A stretch of DNA of 64,000 nucleotides, from NCBI GenBank assembly GCA_958299035.1, contig CATQJL010000223.1, forward strand, positions 54,852,302 to 54,916,301, written 5' to 3'. This DNA is from Cylicocyclus nassatus (lineage: Eukaryota; Nematoda; Chromadorea; Rhabditida; Strongylidae). The notes under the pieces were generated by a model. That model did not search any database. It was not told the DNA's origin and saw only the letters and a list, made by a program, of their open reading frames with translations. The translations under genes and the position numbers were made by a program. This document shows positions 24,991 to 36,219 of this stretch, one piece after another. Within the stretch, counting starts at the first letter, position 1, and each line of letters starts with the position of its first letter.

Positions 24991-25100
24991 GCTGGATTCG
25001 CCATGGGGCGCGGATAGTGATTAGAGCGCAATTCCTTACCTGACTTCAATCTGCTTTCTTCGAGATTTACCTTTTGATGACTGCACCTTTTGTTGATTTC

Positions 25101-25343
25101 TCAGGTTCTGCGAAGAGGAGAAAAAAGATTCACAATGTCACATTTGCGCATCTTTTTTCCCGCAAGTTTCGCTTGTAATATCGCGCTTTTTACTTCGGCT
25201 ACGATATCTTCTAAAGAATGGTGCACTTCTCGTAAATGTGCGTACAAGTTCTTTCGCAAATAAGGGCCTTTCTTGCATAAGTGGCAAGAAGCTTTTGTGA
25301 TCATTTTACGCAATCCTGCATTAGAAAAGGTTTTCCTACACAC
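25101..25343 (-). pseudogene. Fragment with a C2H2-like zinc finger
   Basis: The 80-residue minus-strand ORF contains CHLC, 12 residues, then HLREVH, that is C-x2-C-x12-H-x4-H, the classic C2H2 spacing, followed by an Ile/Lys/Ala-rich stretch. It lies among transposon debris with no splice partners. I treat it as a remnant of a repetitive-element protein rather than a host gene. No function is assigned. Confidence 0.35.
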
Positions 25344-26252
25344 GTTAGAATTTATTTACGAAGCGTACGACGATAGGGTCTACGGTCGAGATTGGCAGTA
25401 AAATAATACAAGTCAGAAGAAACGACGATTGAGGCCCGCATTCACGTACATCCCCGTTGGAGAAAAGAGGGATGCTGAGAAGAGACGCTTCATATCTTTG
25501 AGGCTTCATAGATTCTCAGTACAGTATAACTTAGTTGTACTCAGTACAACTTCAATTCGCTCGCGGGGAGATAGACGACTTAGGCTGATTTTCCCTGTCT
25601 TACGTGCCCTTTGGGAATCTCAGGGATCACAAAAAGCAGTCTCTCAGCATTTATGCCCATAGCCCGGCTTCCATTATCAGTGACAGGGTGTGGGATCCCC
25701 TTAGTAAGATAGATAGACAAAGAAGTATGCAGTCATTTAAAGCGGCGAGATATGCCGCGTCCCTTCTCAGCTCATGTCCTCCCTCCGGGAGAGGGAGGGG
25801 GAGGGGGGTATGTGCATATGGGCGTAGAACATAAGGTTAGCGAAGTGAAGGCCATTATCACATCAGTGAGCGTGCTACATCCGTATCCACCCATCGAATA
25901 TGTGATAGGTCAGCGACATTCGAATTATAAGAACAACAAATCACACTTGAAGGCAGTGTTCAGCCTAGTTGGGCTGAAGATGTCATGTTAATAGAAGACT
26001 GGCCCTTGTTCAAAGTTTTCCCGGACACTGCCTTTGATACACGGACGTGCCTATATCTTGTTAAAGGCAGCGTCCAGGCAAGATCCATCCACCCAGATTA
26101 GCACATAGTTGCAAAGAGGGGCCCATGAGTATCCGATCTGCGTTGGTGCAATCCTTTGACGTGCCCTCTAAAAGGAAATACGGGCCTGTGATACGTATCA
26201 CAAGCCGCCCCTTCGTATCACAAACCACCCCTGAGGAGAGCGCTTACGCAGG

Positions 26253-26330
26253 TGTGCGGTTGCATTGCAGTTGCATTGCATTCGCACTGCACACTGCAAT
26301 GCAACTGCATCCGTGCAGTTGCAGCTCCTC
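26253..26330. repeat. Small TGCAGTTGCATTGCA hairpin cluster
   Basis: Short, imperfectly inverted copies of GCAGTTGCATTGCA and TGCAATGCAACTGCA are packed in about 80 bp and could form stem-loops. No flanking structure identifies the origin. Confidence 0.5.
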
Positions 26331-26530
26331 CCGCTGGCATGACAATGGGGACGAGCAATGAAAGTCGTCCGCTCCTTGAAGAGAGGGTCCCCAAGAACCG
26401 GGTTTTTTGGTTTCAAACAGTTCGGACTTTACAACTGTAATCAGGGCCACGGAAAGGCCCCAGAATGGCAGAAACATGAGAGGCGAAATTTTACCCGCGC
26501 TGCCTTCAAACAACGCCTATGCGCGAGGAT

Positions 26531-28411
26531 TTGATTACATTGTTGGGTTGTGTGAAGTGGGACATTCATAAGGTATGATCTTTCATCATGCCAGGCAAAC
26601 CAACGGGTGTATGTCAAGAGGCGCGGTTTTTATTGCCAGCTGGACATCAAATTGCACATTTTAAATGTTTAATAATGTTTTAGGGGCCTTTCAAATTTCT
26701 GGGTAATTATAGAAGATCGTTGCATGTGTCTGATCTTATCATCTCAAAAAAGATCCAAAACAGAAACATTGGAGTCAAAAACCCATGAAAATGCAAATAA
26801 TGGCAGTTTCGTGAATATTTCGCTCATTTTAAAGCCGTGAAACTCAGTAAATGGTAACTTCGAACAGCTTGTAAGCTTAACGACTTTCTCTGGAATTTTT
26901 TAAAAAATTTATGTAGTGCAGAAATGGGCTTTCAAGTTGGTGACAGCCAAAGAAATAGCGCCTCTTGACCGTCTCCTCAAACCAACAACTCTCGTATACA
27001 AATACTTTTTCCGCGTTGCGTTAATGGCTGTACAACCACAAAGAAGAAAAGGGTAAACATTGACACTGGAGCAATGACATGCATGTGGTCAGCTCAATTG
27101 AGTGTTTAAACGTATAATATGCTAGTAGAAGGCATCATCTATCTTCGGGCATCCTTTTTCTAAGTCGATTCTTGGTAAGTAGTTCTTATCTTATTCGTTC
27201 CCTACGTAGACGTCGTATTAACCTCTCTGTTTGTTTTGAAGATTCTGCTCGTTCTGACAGCAGCTCGCTGTAACGAAACGTGATCATGAATAAAAACATT
27301 CGCCAAAAGTAAGCGCTCTTGTACGTACTAAGTTCTATTCGATAACTACGGCTTCGGTATAAGAATGAAAATTGGCGACATACAGAAGGCTAATTTTTGT
27401 CTACTATGCAATATCGGCCTACAAAAAAGAAAATTTCCACAAGGACTATGTAATCTAAGAGGGCTTACATATATGCGACAATTGGGGAAATGCGGATAAC
27501 TAGACATACATAACTTGCATATAAATACCAATCTATGTGTTTTTGAACGCTTGCGACTCTTCTAAAAAAATAAATGTAATATATGTGAACCTTATAAAAG
27601 TCGAATCCCAAGTACGAAAGTAGCGAGTCTCAGTTTCTGACTGGAAAGTGTTCAATGGCCACGAAGCATGCTCCCTAATTGTTTCTCCGTTTCCTCTAAT
27701 GTTTCAATCCTATTAAATATGGTAAAATCGATCTCCCAGAGAAATTGCATTCTTCTCTCTCTCTCTCTCTATTTTATACTAAATTAATTTAGGATTTTAT
27801 CTACAGCTTTTTCCCAAAGAATACCTTATTTAGTGTGCTCTTCTCCCACTCCAATAAATGCATGCTAAATGTCCAAGCTCTCTAGGGGGATGAGAACAGC
27901 ATTTGCTTGATCCGTAAACGGTCTCAAGCCCTGTTCTTACTCCTTTCTCCTTTCCTCCGCAGTATTTGCGAGACAAGATCAAATTAATAAGTGCCCGAAA
28001 CGGAACTGATCGAACAGCTGCAGGACGCGAAAGATTTGAACAACAGGGAACGAGCCATTTAGATTTACAGACTGATACAAGTTTTCTTTTCCTAATGTTA
28101 AAGAGTTCTGTTGACTTATCAAGGACACACCTATCGAAAGAAAATGTATATGTACTCTCGTCTTTCTTTCTTTTCTTTTTATCTTCTTCTGCTACAATTA
28201 CAAAGGAGTCAAGCAAAATTTATCAGAAGCATTTCTAAATATAAAACATACATCCCCAAAAACAAAAAAATACCCAAAAATACAATGAAAAACAATCAGT
28301 CCCAACTAGTGGAAGGTCGCTCGGAAGCGGCTTTTTCTTCGTCCTCTCGCTCTCTCCTCAGCAACAACGCATTTCGGGGATGAATGATAGCTTCAGGCAG
28401 ATTGTTAAATA
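26531..28411. other. No supported gene
   Basis: Mixed-composition sequence with a (CT)n tract near 27752-27768. A 128-codon minus ORF (27830-28216) is basic and low in recognisable motifs; it overlaps open frames on the other strand and has no clear splice context. Nothing else is seen. Confidence 0.4.
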
Positions 28412-28907
28412 TTAGCCAGACCTGCTCCATGGCAAGTACCAGGGATCCGCTGTTCTTAGGGGAAAATCGATCAGTGGGGCATCAGTATATTTCAGCTTAT
28501 AATGGCACTTGATAGCCAAGTGCCGATAAATACTGTGCCCTCGCGGCACCCCCTGGCACGAATCACACAAAAACCTATGCTCCTTAGCATTTCTGCTAAG
28601 GAGCCGGTAATTTATGTGGTTTGCAATCGGCACTCCGCAGCTGCCATATTGTAGGCAGCCACACACGGCACCATTCGGAGATGGTGAAATCCGTGAGGCG
28701 GTCGAGAGAGGTACGGGTCAAGTTTTCGATCAGAGTAACTAGCTTGTAGCAACGCACAAACAGGGTCCCATGCCGCAAATCCATAGGCGGGAGGGAGAGG
28801 GATTTCTTTTGGAGGGACATCCAGTCCTCCAAATCCCTCTTTGGGAAATTGGGAGTCTCCCCCCTGATGGTGCGCAGAATGAATAATAGCAACTCAAGGC
28901 ATTCCAT
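28412..28907 (-). pseudogene. Repetitive-element protein remnant 1 (helix-turn-helix-like segment)
   Basis: Two overlapping minus-strand frames (28596-28907 then 28412-28666) read as one protein broken by a frameshift. The upstream half has LVTLIENLTRTSLDRL and TISEWCRVW; the downstream half has NAKEHRFLCDSCQGVPRG and HLAIKCH. The same order (LITALELLTRANL-like, TISSWCDILF, NAENFYFSFRRC) appears at 29866-30231, so both derive from one repeat family. The L-T-x(n)-TISxW segment resembles the helix-turn-helix of some transposases (Merlin/IS1016-like), but I see no catalytic DDE block and the family assignment is tentative. Confidence 0.45.
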
Positions 28908-29668
28908 TGCAATGTCTACTCCGTCCCAACTAAGCCCTTATATACAAATGTAGTTATATAGTGGCCTAAAAATTTTTTTCTGTCCCCACAGTAATTATCG
29001 TAAATGACAGAAAAAAGATGATTGAGTTCGGAGCCAAAACCTCCATGTAAGGTACGCGCTCAGTTCCGTAGTGGTGGATTTTTACTCTAAATTCTACTGT
29101 TTGCCGTTCTCTATAGGGCGCGCCACCTTAGCCCATAACTATCAATCTACGCCGGGGATGACCCGAGTGGCCGTTAAGCAACACATCACCGTTTAAAGAA
29201 AAACGTTGTAACTCTGCTTTTTCCGACGGCGGGCACACTCCATAAACAACCATAAGAAGCTAATAGTACGCTATGTTGCGATCGTTTCGGGTCAAGGGAA
29301 CACAATCTCCTAACAACCATTTATTACCGGAGCGGAGAACGCACACTTACGCATACAGACACACTAATCTATCTTAAAATCCTCGCTAATCCCTAGTATT
29401 GGAAAGTACATTAGCAGAAAGTGAAAAGGCTTCCTTACGGGAACGTAAGAAGTATGAAAGGTACAGCATGCGGAGAATCAACATTATTCCGGAAACATCG
29501 ATAGGGTCCCGAGCTGAGACCCCTTCTCAGAAGGAGGATAGAAAAATGTAGTAGAAGTCAAAAAAGATGAAAGCATAACATACAACAGCTATCTACAAGG
29601 CGCTTATATAGCGCTCCATAAACAGGGTGCTACAAGTTCTTCTGCTCCTTCTTCTTCTGAATGCTAAG

Positions 29669-30259
29669 TTACCAACCATCATAAATCGTATAGTGTCGAC
29701 ATAATTGTCCTGCTGAAACTTCTAAAGGCAGCTTTTTCCTCCTTTCCACTTCAGATATGACCGCAGCTTCTAAGAAGCAATTGGTTTTTCCTCGGTTCCG
29801 CTTACTCAAATGATCACGGCTTCTGAGTACGAACAAAAGCATTTCGTGCGTATTTGAAAGTTTCCTTACACTTGCCTGAGGTGCTCCCTCAGACAGTGGG
29901 TGCCCCAGCGCGTTGGGCACCTGCGAAATGAAAAGTAGAAATTTTCCGCGTTCCAGGCCATGACCCGGTAGCGGCCGTGGTCCCCATTATAAAGGCCGCA
30001 GCTTCCATTTAAGGACAGAGCTATTTCGAACAGAATGTCGCACCAGCTGGAAATAGTATTGGCCGACAACTCGGTCAGGTTGGCTCGAGTAAGAAGTTCT
30101 AGGGCAGTGATAAAGCGATAAAATGTTACATAGAATCTCGGAGTAATTTTCGGGCATGACCGAAAGACGGCCTCCCCTATTTCCGTCTTCCTCTGACTCC
30201 TCAGGGGCTTTGTTTCTGAGATGAATGACAAGGTAGGAGCAGAGTTGCGTAGAGTTCAT
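29669..30259 (-). pseudogene. Repetitive-element protein remnant 2 (related to remnant 1)
   Basis: The minus ORF 29866-30231 is followed by another open frame at 29669-29920. The first contains ALELLTRANLTELSANTIS followed by SWCDILFEI and WNAENFYFSFRRCP; the second has LRSRDHLSKRNRGKTN. The matching architecture with 28412-28907 supports a shared transposable or repetitive coding element. Overlapping frames suggest frameshift decay. Flanking DNA also matches 24.2-25.0 kb. Confidence 0.45.
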
Positions 30260-30377
30260 TGCTGGTGCTATGAAATTTAATCGCGCTTACATAATATTTC
30301 AGGCTATCAAAATTCTAGGCCAAGCTCGACAACTATCGTAAGAAAGTGATTGAGTTCATGGCCGGAACCTCCATGTA

Positions 30378-30625
30378 AGGCTGGAACAGTTATTCATAGC
30401 GTGGCAGAGTTTCTATTTCTGGCACAGTCTATATAACTCAGCCTTAACCCATTATCATAAATTCTCGCGTTCCAATTCCCAGGCATGACCGGAGAACAAG
30501 TGCCGGTACCAGTACAATGTTGCAAATTTAGCTTTTTACACCACGGGCCTAGCACGCGCCATAAACAACTAGCTGGAACTTAGCCATGTCGAGTTGCCAG
30601 TACGTCTGGGTCACAAGTGCACCGT
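30378..30625. repeat. Dispersed repeat A, copy 2
   Basis: Second copy of the repeat at 24218-24480, same orientation. It is followed by a Ser/Gly-rich short ORF region without a recognised product. Confidence 0.8.
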
Positions 30626-30699
30626 CTCCCAACAACCATTTATTTCCAAGGCAGTGTCGGGTGTTCCACCAGCAGCTCCCCTCCCTGGGCAGGCTGTAA

Positions 30700-33030
30700 A
30701 GCCCGAGCCGAGACAGTGACCCTCGATGACCGCCGCCAAGCAGGTTGCTACAGCAACCTCTCCCTTTCCACACTTCCCCTCTTATGTAGATATTATCTAA
30801 TAAATATATATAGAAACTAATGTTATGTACTCCCACACATCAGGATAGGGCCCGTACACCCCTATACCTGACAGCAGAGAACACGCACATACTCACACCA
30901 CATAAAGCCCGCTCTAGGAGATTGCGCAATTGACAAGATCAACCAAGACAGTGAAAAAATTCGCGGGTGACATGCCGGGCGAGAGTGAAAGATTAATAAG
31001 AGGAAGAGGAATGTCACCAAAATAGCGAGTGGGCCTCCAAGTTGGAGGTTCCTAAGAGAAAGACGAGGAAATAAAGAATAACGGTTAAGGACGAAAACTA
31101 CATAATGCCATTACCGGTACAACAGATTCTGTAGTGCTTATACAGCGCTTTACCGAACGGACACTACAAGTTCTTTTACTACTTTTTCTCCGAAATTCCA
31201 AACTATCTTCTATCATTAACTCTCTGGCGATGACATGAGTGTCCTGTTGTAGCCTCTAGAAGCGAATTTTTTCTTCCTTCCGGTCCAAGAGTTACTGCAG
31301 CTTCTAACAATAAGAAGCAGTCAGTTTTTCCTCCCTTCCTTTTCCTCACCTACATATAGCGCCTCCTACGCAGGAGCCATGACAAGAGCTACCCCGAAAA
31401 AATAGAGATACCAAATACCAAAAGTCATGTCAATGACTACATCGCATTTGTCCAGCCCTGCAGAGATATAAGGGGCAAACTCGCCCTTATTGACAGATTT
31501 CCCAAGTTCGGCTGTCAAAAAGCCACTTTTATTGGAAATTTGTTGTTCTACGACCTTCCCTCTAAAAATCATATTTTCAGATATCTATCGAATAATGCAA
31601 ACCTTAGCTCCAAATCTATAATATTCGCAGAGATACAGACCCCTCAACATTCATACTCAGGCCATTGAAACGCGCTAACCAAAGTTGGCGAATAATTCTC
31701 CCAAAAATCATGTTAGACACATCTCTTACACATATACACACTACAATTTTTGTGGCTCCTCAGACGCAGTTTTGATCTGCTTTGACAAATTTTAAAGTTG
31801 AAATTTGAAGCTTTATCGTCCGTGGAGGGGTCTTGGGGTCAGATACTCACAGGTAGCATGGTGAAGTTGCAGCACATCGAACCTTCTAGAAATGCTATCC
31901 CCACTACGTTTATAGAGCATCTGAGCATCTATTGACCGTGATAAGCCTTTAAGCAAAAAATAGGAGTTGCACCGAAAATAGCTCCGTATCTCAACAAAAA
32001 ATTTTTTTCTCGAAATTCCTGCCCAACTTATCCATTAACCACACGTCTAAGCTATACGATGCAACATACGAATTATCTATAACTCTAAAGAAAATTTTTC
32101 AAAATCATATAGAAAGAAAAGTTCCCGTTCAGATGTGGTATGCATGGTCAGACTTCACGGATCTTTCAAGAATTCAACCTAGATGGAGTAACTCAGTATA
32201 CTTATTCATTGCACACTGGAACTACAGGGCAAAAATTCAAAAAGGCTCGTAAGATCTGTCCGCCTTGTAACCAAACGGTCACTCACTTATATCAGGAGAT
32301 GCGTAGCGCCGAGCTGAGTAGCTGAGTCGAACGATGCCCTTGGATTCAGAAATCGTCCACTAACCGAGATATGTCGACCGTGTGGTACGGAATTCGGCGA
32401 ACTCTGGAGTCCGGTGACTATTTAACGAATTATGAGCGTTACTGTAGTCCAGTTAGACTTTACGTGCTGCACTCCAAACAACCCAAAGAACCGAAATTGC
32501 AGATTCCACTGAAATGTTGCACAGGAAAGGCTATACGACGCCTACTTACAAAAGTGACGCTCCCGCGTGACAAAGCCGTCTAAGTGGTTACGGAAAAACC
32601 AAGACGTATAAGGTCAACTCGGAATTCGTGTAACCAGGTGTAATTCGTCCAACGTAACTTCTTCGAATGATGACAACCTCCTTGTTGAAGGGAAGCACAC
32701 CGTAGCTGATAAGCACACCGACCTCAAAGATATGTTGAAGCACAGCTGTACGAAATCCGTAGACCCCATTTTAGTCACCTCCACAACGATAACTCCCAAA
32801 ATTTATCAGCACCAGAACAGTCGTTAGACTCAGGGCGGCAAAAGTGGCGACAACGAGACTGACTGATACAGCATGCTCTCTCGAACTGCCCTAGAAGATT
32901 TATTTGTGGCTTGAGAACGTAAGATCGGAGGTGAAAGCATGTGGAAGATAAATAACAGAGCATGCGCACAATGACGAGGACCATGTGAAGATGGATATAA
33001 CAAATAACAGCCAATACTCGAAAGTGATGT
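30700..33030. other. No supported gene
   Basis: Intergenic sequence 3' of the FAM172A-like gene. Only short ORFs of up to about 108 codons are open, none with consistent splice sites or motifs. An AT-rich stretch with unstructured repeats lies near 31560-32100. Confidence 0.4.
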
Positions 33031-35388
33031 TTACGTCTTTTCCTTCTGTTCTGTGACTCCAGCCTGAAAAATACCACCTGATAGAATAATGATTTTTGCA
33101 AAATGGTACGTCGTGCCTTATTCGCTATTCTTCAAGATTTCCTCCAATTGACAAAAAAGCAGAATTTTTCAGCTCAATATAGCAAGAGGCTTTTCGATAA
33201 ATTTTAAAAACAACGAGGATCCCTACAACTATTTTGACAAAGTACGCTAAGTTTGTTGCAAAAATTAGATCAGTCGAATTTCAGGGAAAACAATTAGAGA
33301 AACTCACCGAAGTGAGTCCAGCTGCTTCCACAAGCAGCTTTGCCAAACTTTCCGAGTTTTTCCAGTGTTCTAGCAAATGGAACACACTTTCGAAAGCAGC
33401 ATGTGAAGACCTCTCATGTTCAGTTGTTCCTTGAAATGAAAGAAATCATCGCAGTGAATAAATTCGGTGAACAGAAAAATTTAGTCCGACGGAAAAAGTT
33501 TACAGATAAAGGAAAGTAATTACAGAAAAAGACGCACCAGCATAAAGTTGATGAACTCGTGAGTATATATCGAGAATATCTTCATCTGAGATAGCAGTAC
33601 CTTGCAGTTTACTATCAGCTTTCCAGTTTATGAAGACAGTGCCGCCACTGGAGTACTCTGTCGAAGAGCACCGAGGAATCTCAAAATCAACAGAATCGGT
33701 CAGGCAGACGACTTCAAAACGATTCTCATTTTGAAAATAGGGGAGCTAAAATAGACATAGGATGAATCAACAATATTTCAGAATGAAGTTACTCACTGAG
33801 CTAACAAAGTCAGGACCTCCACGACTATGAGCAATGACAAAAATGCGTTGACCACTGGAATCTTTTAGCAGCTGATCGTAAACTGCACATATATGTCGAC
33901 GAGCATATTCTCTGAACTGAATCTTGAATTAGATAAGCTTCACATTGTTTATGTTGTAGAAAAAGAGCATGGAGGGGAAAAAAATTGTAATTGTTCCAAA
34001 CGAGTAAGCGCAAAGGCCAATTACAGGGCATTTGACTAGGAGAAACGAACGAATGTGTATGTTGGCTTTTTTCGAAGGCAAGTAACAAATAGTGAAACAC
34101 TAGCTAGGAGCCTTCGTCTGAGTGTGAAAATTGGAAATGACTGCCCTTCACAATTCATGCGAACCGCATGTACGCTGTGAAAGCCAGGCCTCAACCAAGA
34201 AGAAAGAGATATTTCGAAGCAATGAGAAGCTCAAACTTACATTCTGCTCGGTGTTTGTATTACAGACAATCACTCCCCAATCATTCTTGAGAGCACGTTG
34301 AATATATGGAATTTGAGATCCAACATCCAAACTTTCGTTCAAAATTAGTCTAAAAAGTATTTTTTAAAAAGTTTTCGGTCATTCAGAATCAGGATAGGGC
34401 GAATAACGCCATGGCGCCGCCTCCACGAACAATTGTTCTCACGCTTCCTGCAAAGTGTGCAAGAAAGGACCACTTGATTGCGGAGGACGCCTACCGACGG
34501 TAATCTCTACTCTACCAGAGTCACGAAATTTTTGAAAATTACTTACATGGTTTCAAAAATGTGCAAGGGACTTGTTTATTCTTGTAAATAAATTTTTTGA
34601 ATTTTCCAAAAATTCGAATTAGCCTTGTAAAAAATTCTTTGGGCGTGGCGGCAGCCACCCTCCTTTTTCTAGATTTTAGAGGTCATGGGTTTTTTCGGAG
34701 TGCGTAGCTAACGCCAAGCACCTTCATCTAGAAAAATTTTGCCGCAGTCCCCTCCCCGGACGAAAATCCTGCGACCGCCATGGTGTGTAACATGGACGGA
34801 AGACAAGAACGCATCGACAAGGAGGTAAAATTATCTGACAATGAGTAACAAGAACTGATCAACTATGTGGCGCAACAAACGGAGCAGAAAAAATTTTGTG
34901 TTGCGGATTTCCTAGAAAAATCACTAAATTCAAAATTTTTGGACGGAACCTCACCTCCTAGACCACTGACCTGGACGCACAGCTCCCATGCCATGGATGA
35001 TAAGTACAATCGTAGACTTTTGCAAAAAATCTGGGGACACAAAAACAAAGCTGCAGTGATCCACAGCCTTCCCGTCAGAGTCTTCTACTTTCATCTAGAA
35101 GTCATCTTACATAGAACAAACACGTATGAAGGAAGAAAATAACGTACGGGGATCTCAGTTTTCTTGAGACCGCAACGAGACTCAAGCAGTCCGTACACCT
35201 CATTTGTCATAGCTTTGCCAATTCGGTCGTAATCAGCTTGGTTCGTAAAAACAAAAGGAGATTCATCCTGGAAAAAAATCCCGTCAACCATATAGTGATG
35301 CTTGATCCAACCTTACGTTTAAGGACCGAACTTCGCCTTTATCGTTGAAATGATACCCAACGTCTTTCAGAGTCAAAGTTTTGGACAT
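33031..35388 (-). CDS. FAM172A / Arb2-domain alpha/beta-hydrolase-like protein
   Basis: Homologue of FAM172A (Arb2 domain). Fission yeast Arb2 acts in Argonaute siRNA complexes and vertebrate FAM172A in AGO2/CHD7-linked co-transcriptional regulation. Exons on the minus strand: 35388-35317, 35267-35148, 35094-34955, 34349-34241, 33922-33797 (or from 33916), 33745-33538, 33429-33308, 33063-33031; about 309 residues. All phases agree. Exon 1 starts MSKTLTLKDVGYHFN. Exon 3 carries IVLIIHGMGAVRPGQWSR, continued by RLILNESLDVGSQIPYIQRA and GVIVCNTN, closely following human FAM172A (LIHGSG, GQWARRLIINEDL, QIPFIKRA, GVIVLNPN). Exon 5 has the nucleophile elbow FVIAHSRGG; exon 6 VVCLTDSV. The C-terminus (EQKEKT) lacks the HEEL-type ER signal of the human protein. 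The last 10-codon exon is the weakest part. A TTTTTTTTCAG acceptor lies 2 nt before the ATG. Confidence 0.9.
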
Positions 35389-35402
35389 TTCTGAAAAAAA
35401 AT
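35389..35402 (-). promoter_or_regulatory. Candidate spliced-leader acceptor before the FAM172A-like start
   Basis: On the minus strand the sequence reads TTTTTTTTCAG followed by AA and ATG. This near-perfect nematode 3' splice site, with no upstream coding exon, fits trans-splicing of a spliced leader two bases before the start codon, as is common in nematodes. Confidence 0.6.
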
Positions 35403-36219
35403 TATTGAGAAAGTGCTCGCCGGAATAGCTTCTAGCACACAATTTCGATTCCTTTTCGCTTCATACGTCTCACTTTCGTAACCACTCGTAATGATTCGTC
35501 AGAATTTTGAAAAGTTGGATAATGCGACAGGGGCAAGATTCTTTCCTTTTTTGGACAGAAATTGGCCAGAAATAGATACAAAGGCATGAGTGCAGATCAA
35601 TTTTTGATAGCATCAGAACGGACGCAAATCTTCAGTGAGATGCTGATTTTTTGAATACCTCTGATTTTCAATTGCGAAAGTTCAATGCTTAAATTTATAT
35701 ATCAGTTCGAAACAACAGCGCACCGTTGTGAAAATAGCAGCGTTTCACCGCGACGACTACTGGTGAGTGTGGGATTGAGGGTTGAACATATTGGAGTGCA
35801 GGATTGACAGAATGACGACATGGACAGTTTCTGGCAAAATTTAGGACAAAGTAGCGAGATGCGAGAAATCTTGACTGAAATGCAAAGCATACAAGGGTCA
35901 GCAAACCATCCAAATCTCACCGGCTGCAGCATAAAATTAAAAGTTTCACAAAGAATTTGCAGTTCTATTTACGTCAGAAAATAGCATACGTGCAACGAGG
36001 AAAACAATTTTTTACACGCGCGCCAAACGCGCCAATATGAACTGTAGGGGAAGCACCAGGAAATCATACATTCTTAAGAGGCTACGAACACAATGCTAAT
36101 TTATTTACATAGAAATATCTCACAGAGATAGGCAAAATGGCAAAAATTGCCAGCTTTTGAACAATTTAAAAATGGTTTCAGTACGCATCTCCGCAATTAC
36201 ACATTGCAACATACCTCAC
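35403..36219. other. 5' flank of the FAM172A-like gene, no gene seen
   Basis: Upstream region. Short ORFs only (about 70 codons); a minus-strand pair overlaps around 35700-35930 in two frames with no motif. Nothing else is recognised. Confidence 0.35.

Noticed and set aside
27830..28216. 128-codon basic minus ORF
   Set aside because: Overlaps open frames on the plus strand and lies in repeat-rich DNA; no motif or splice support.
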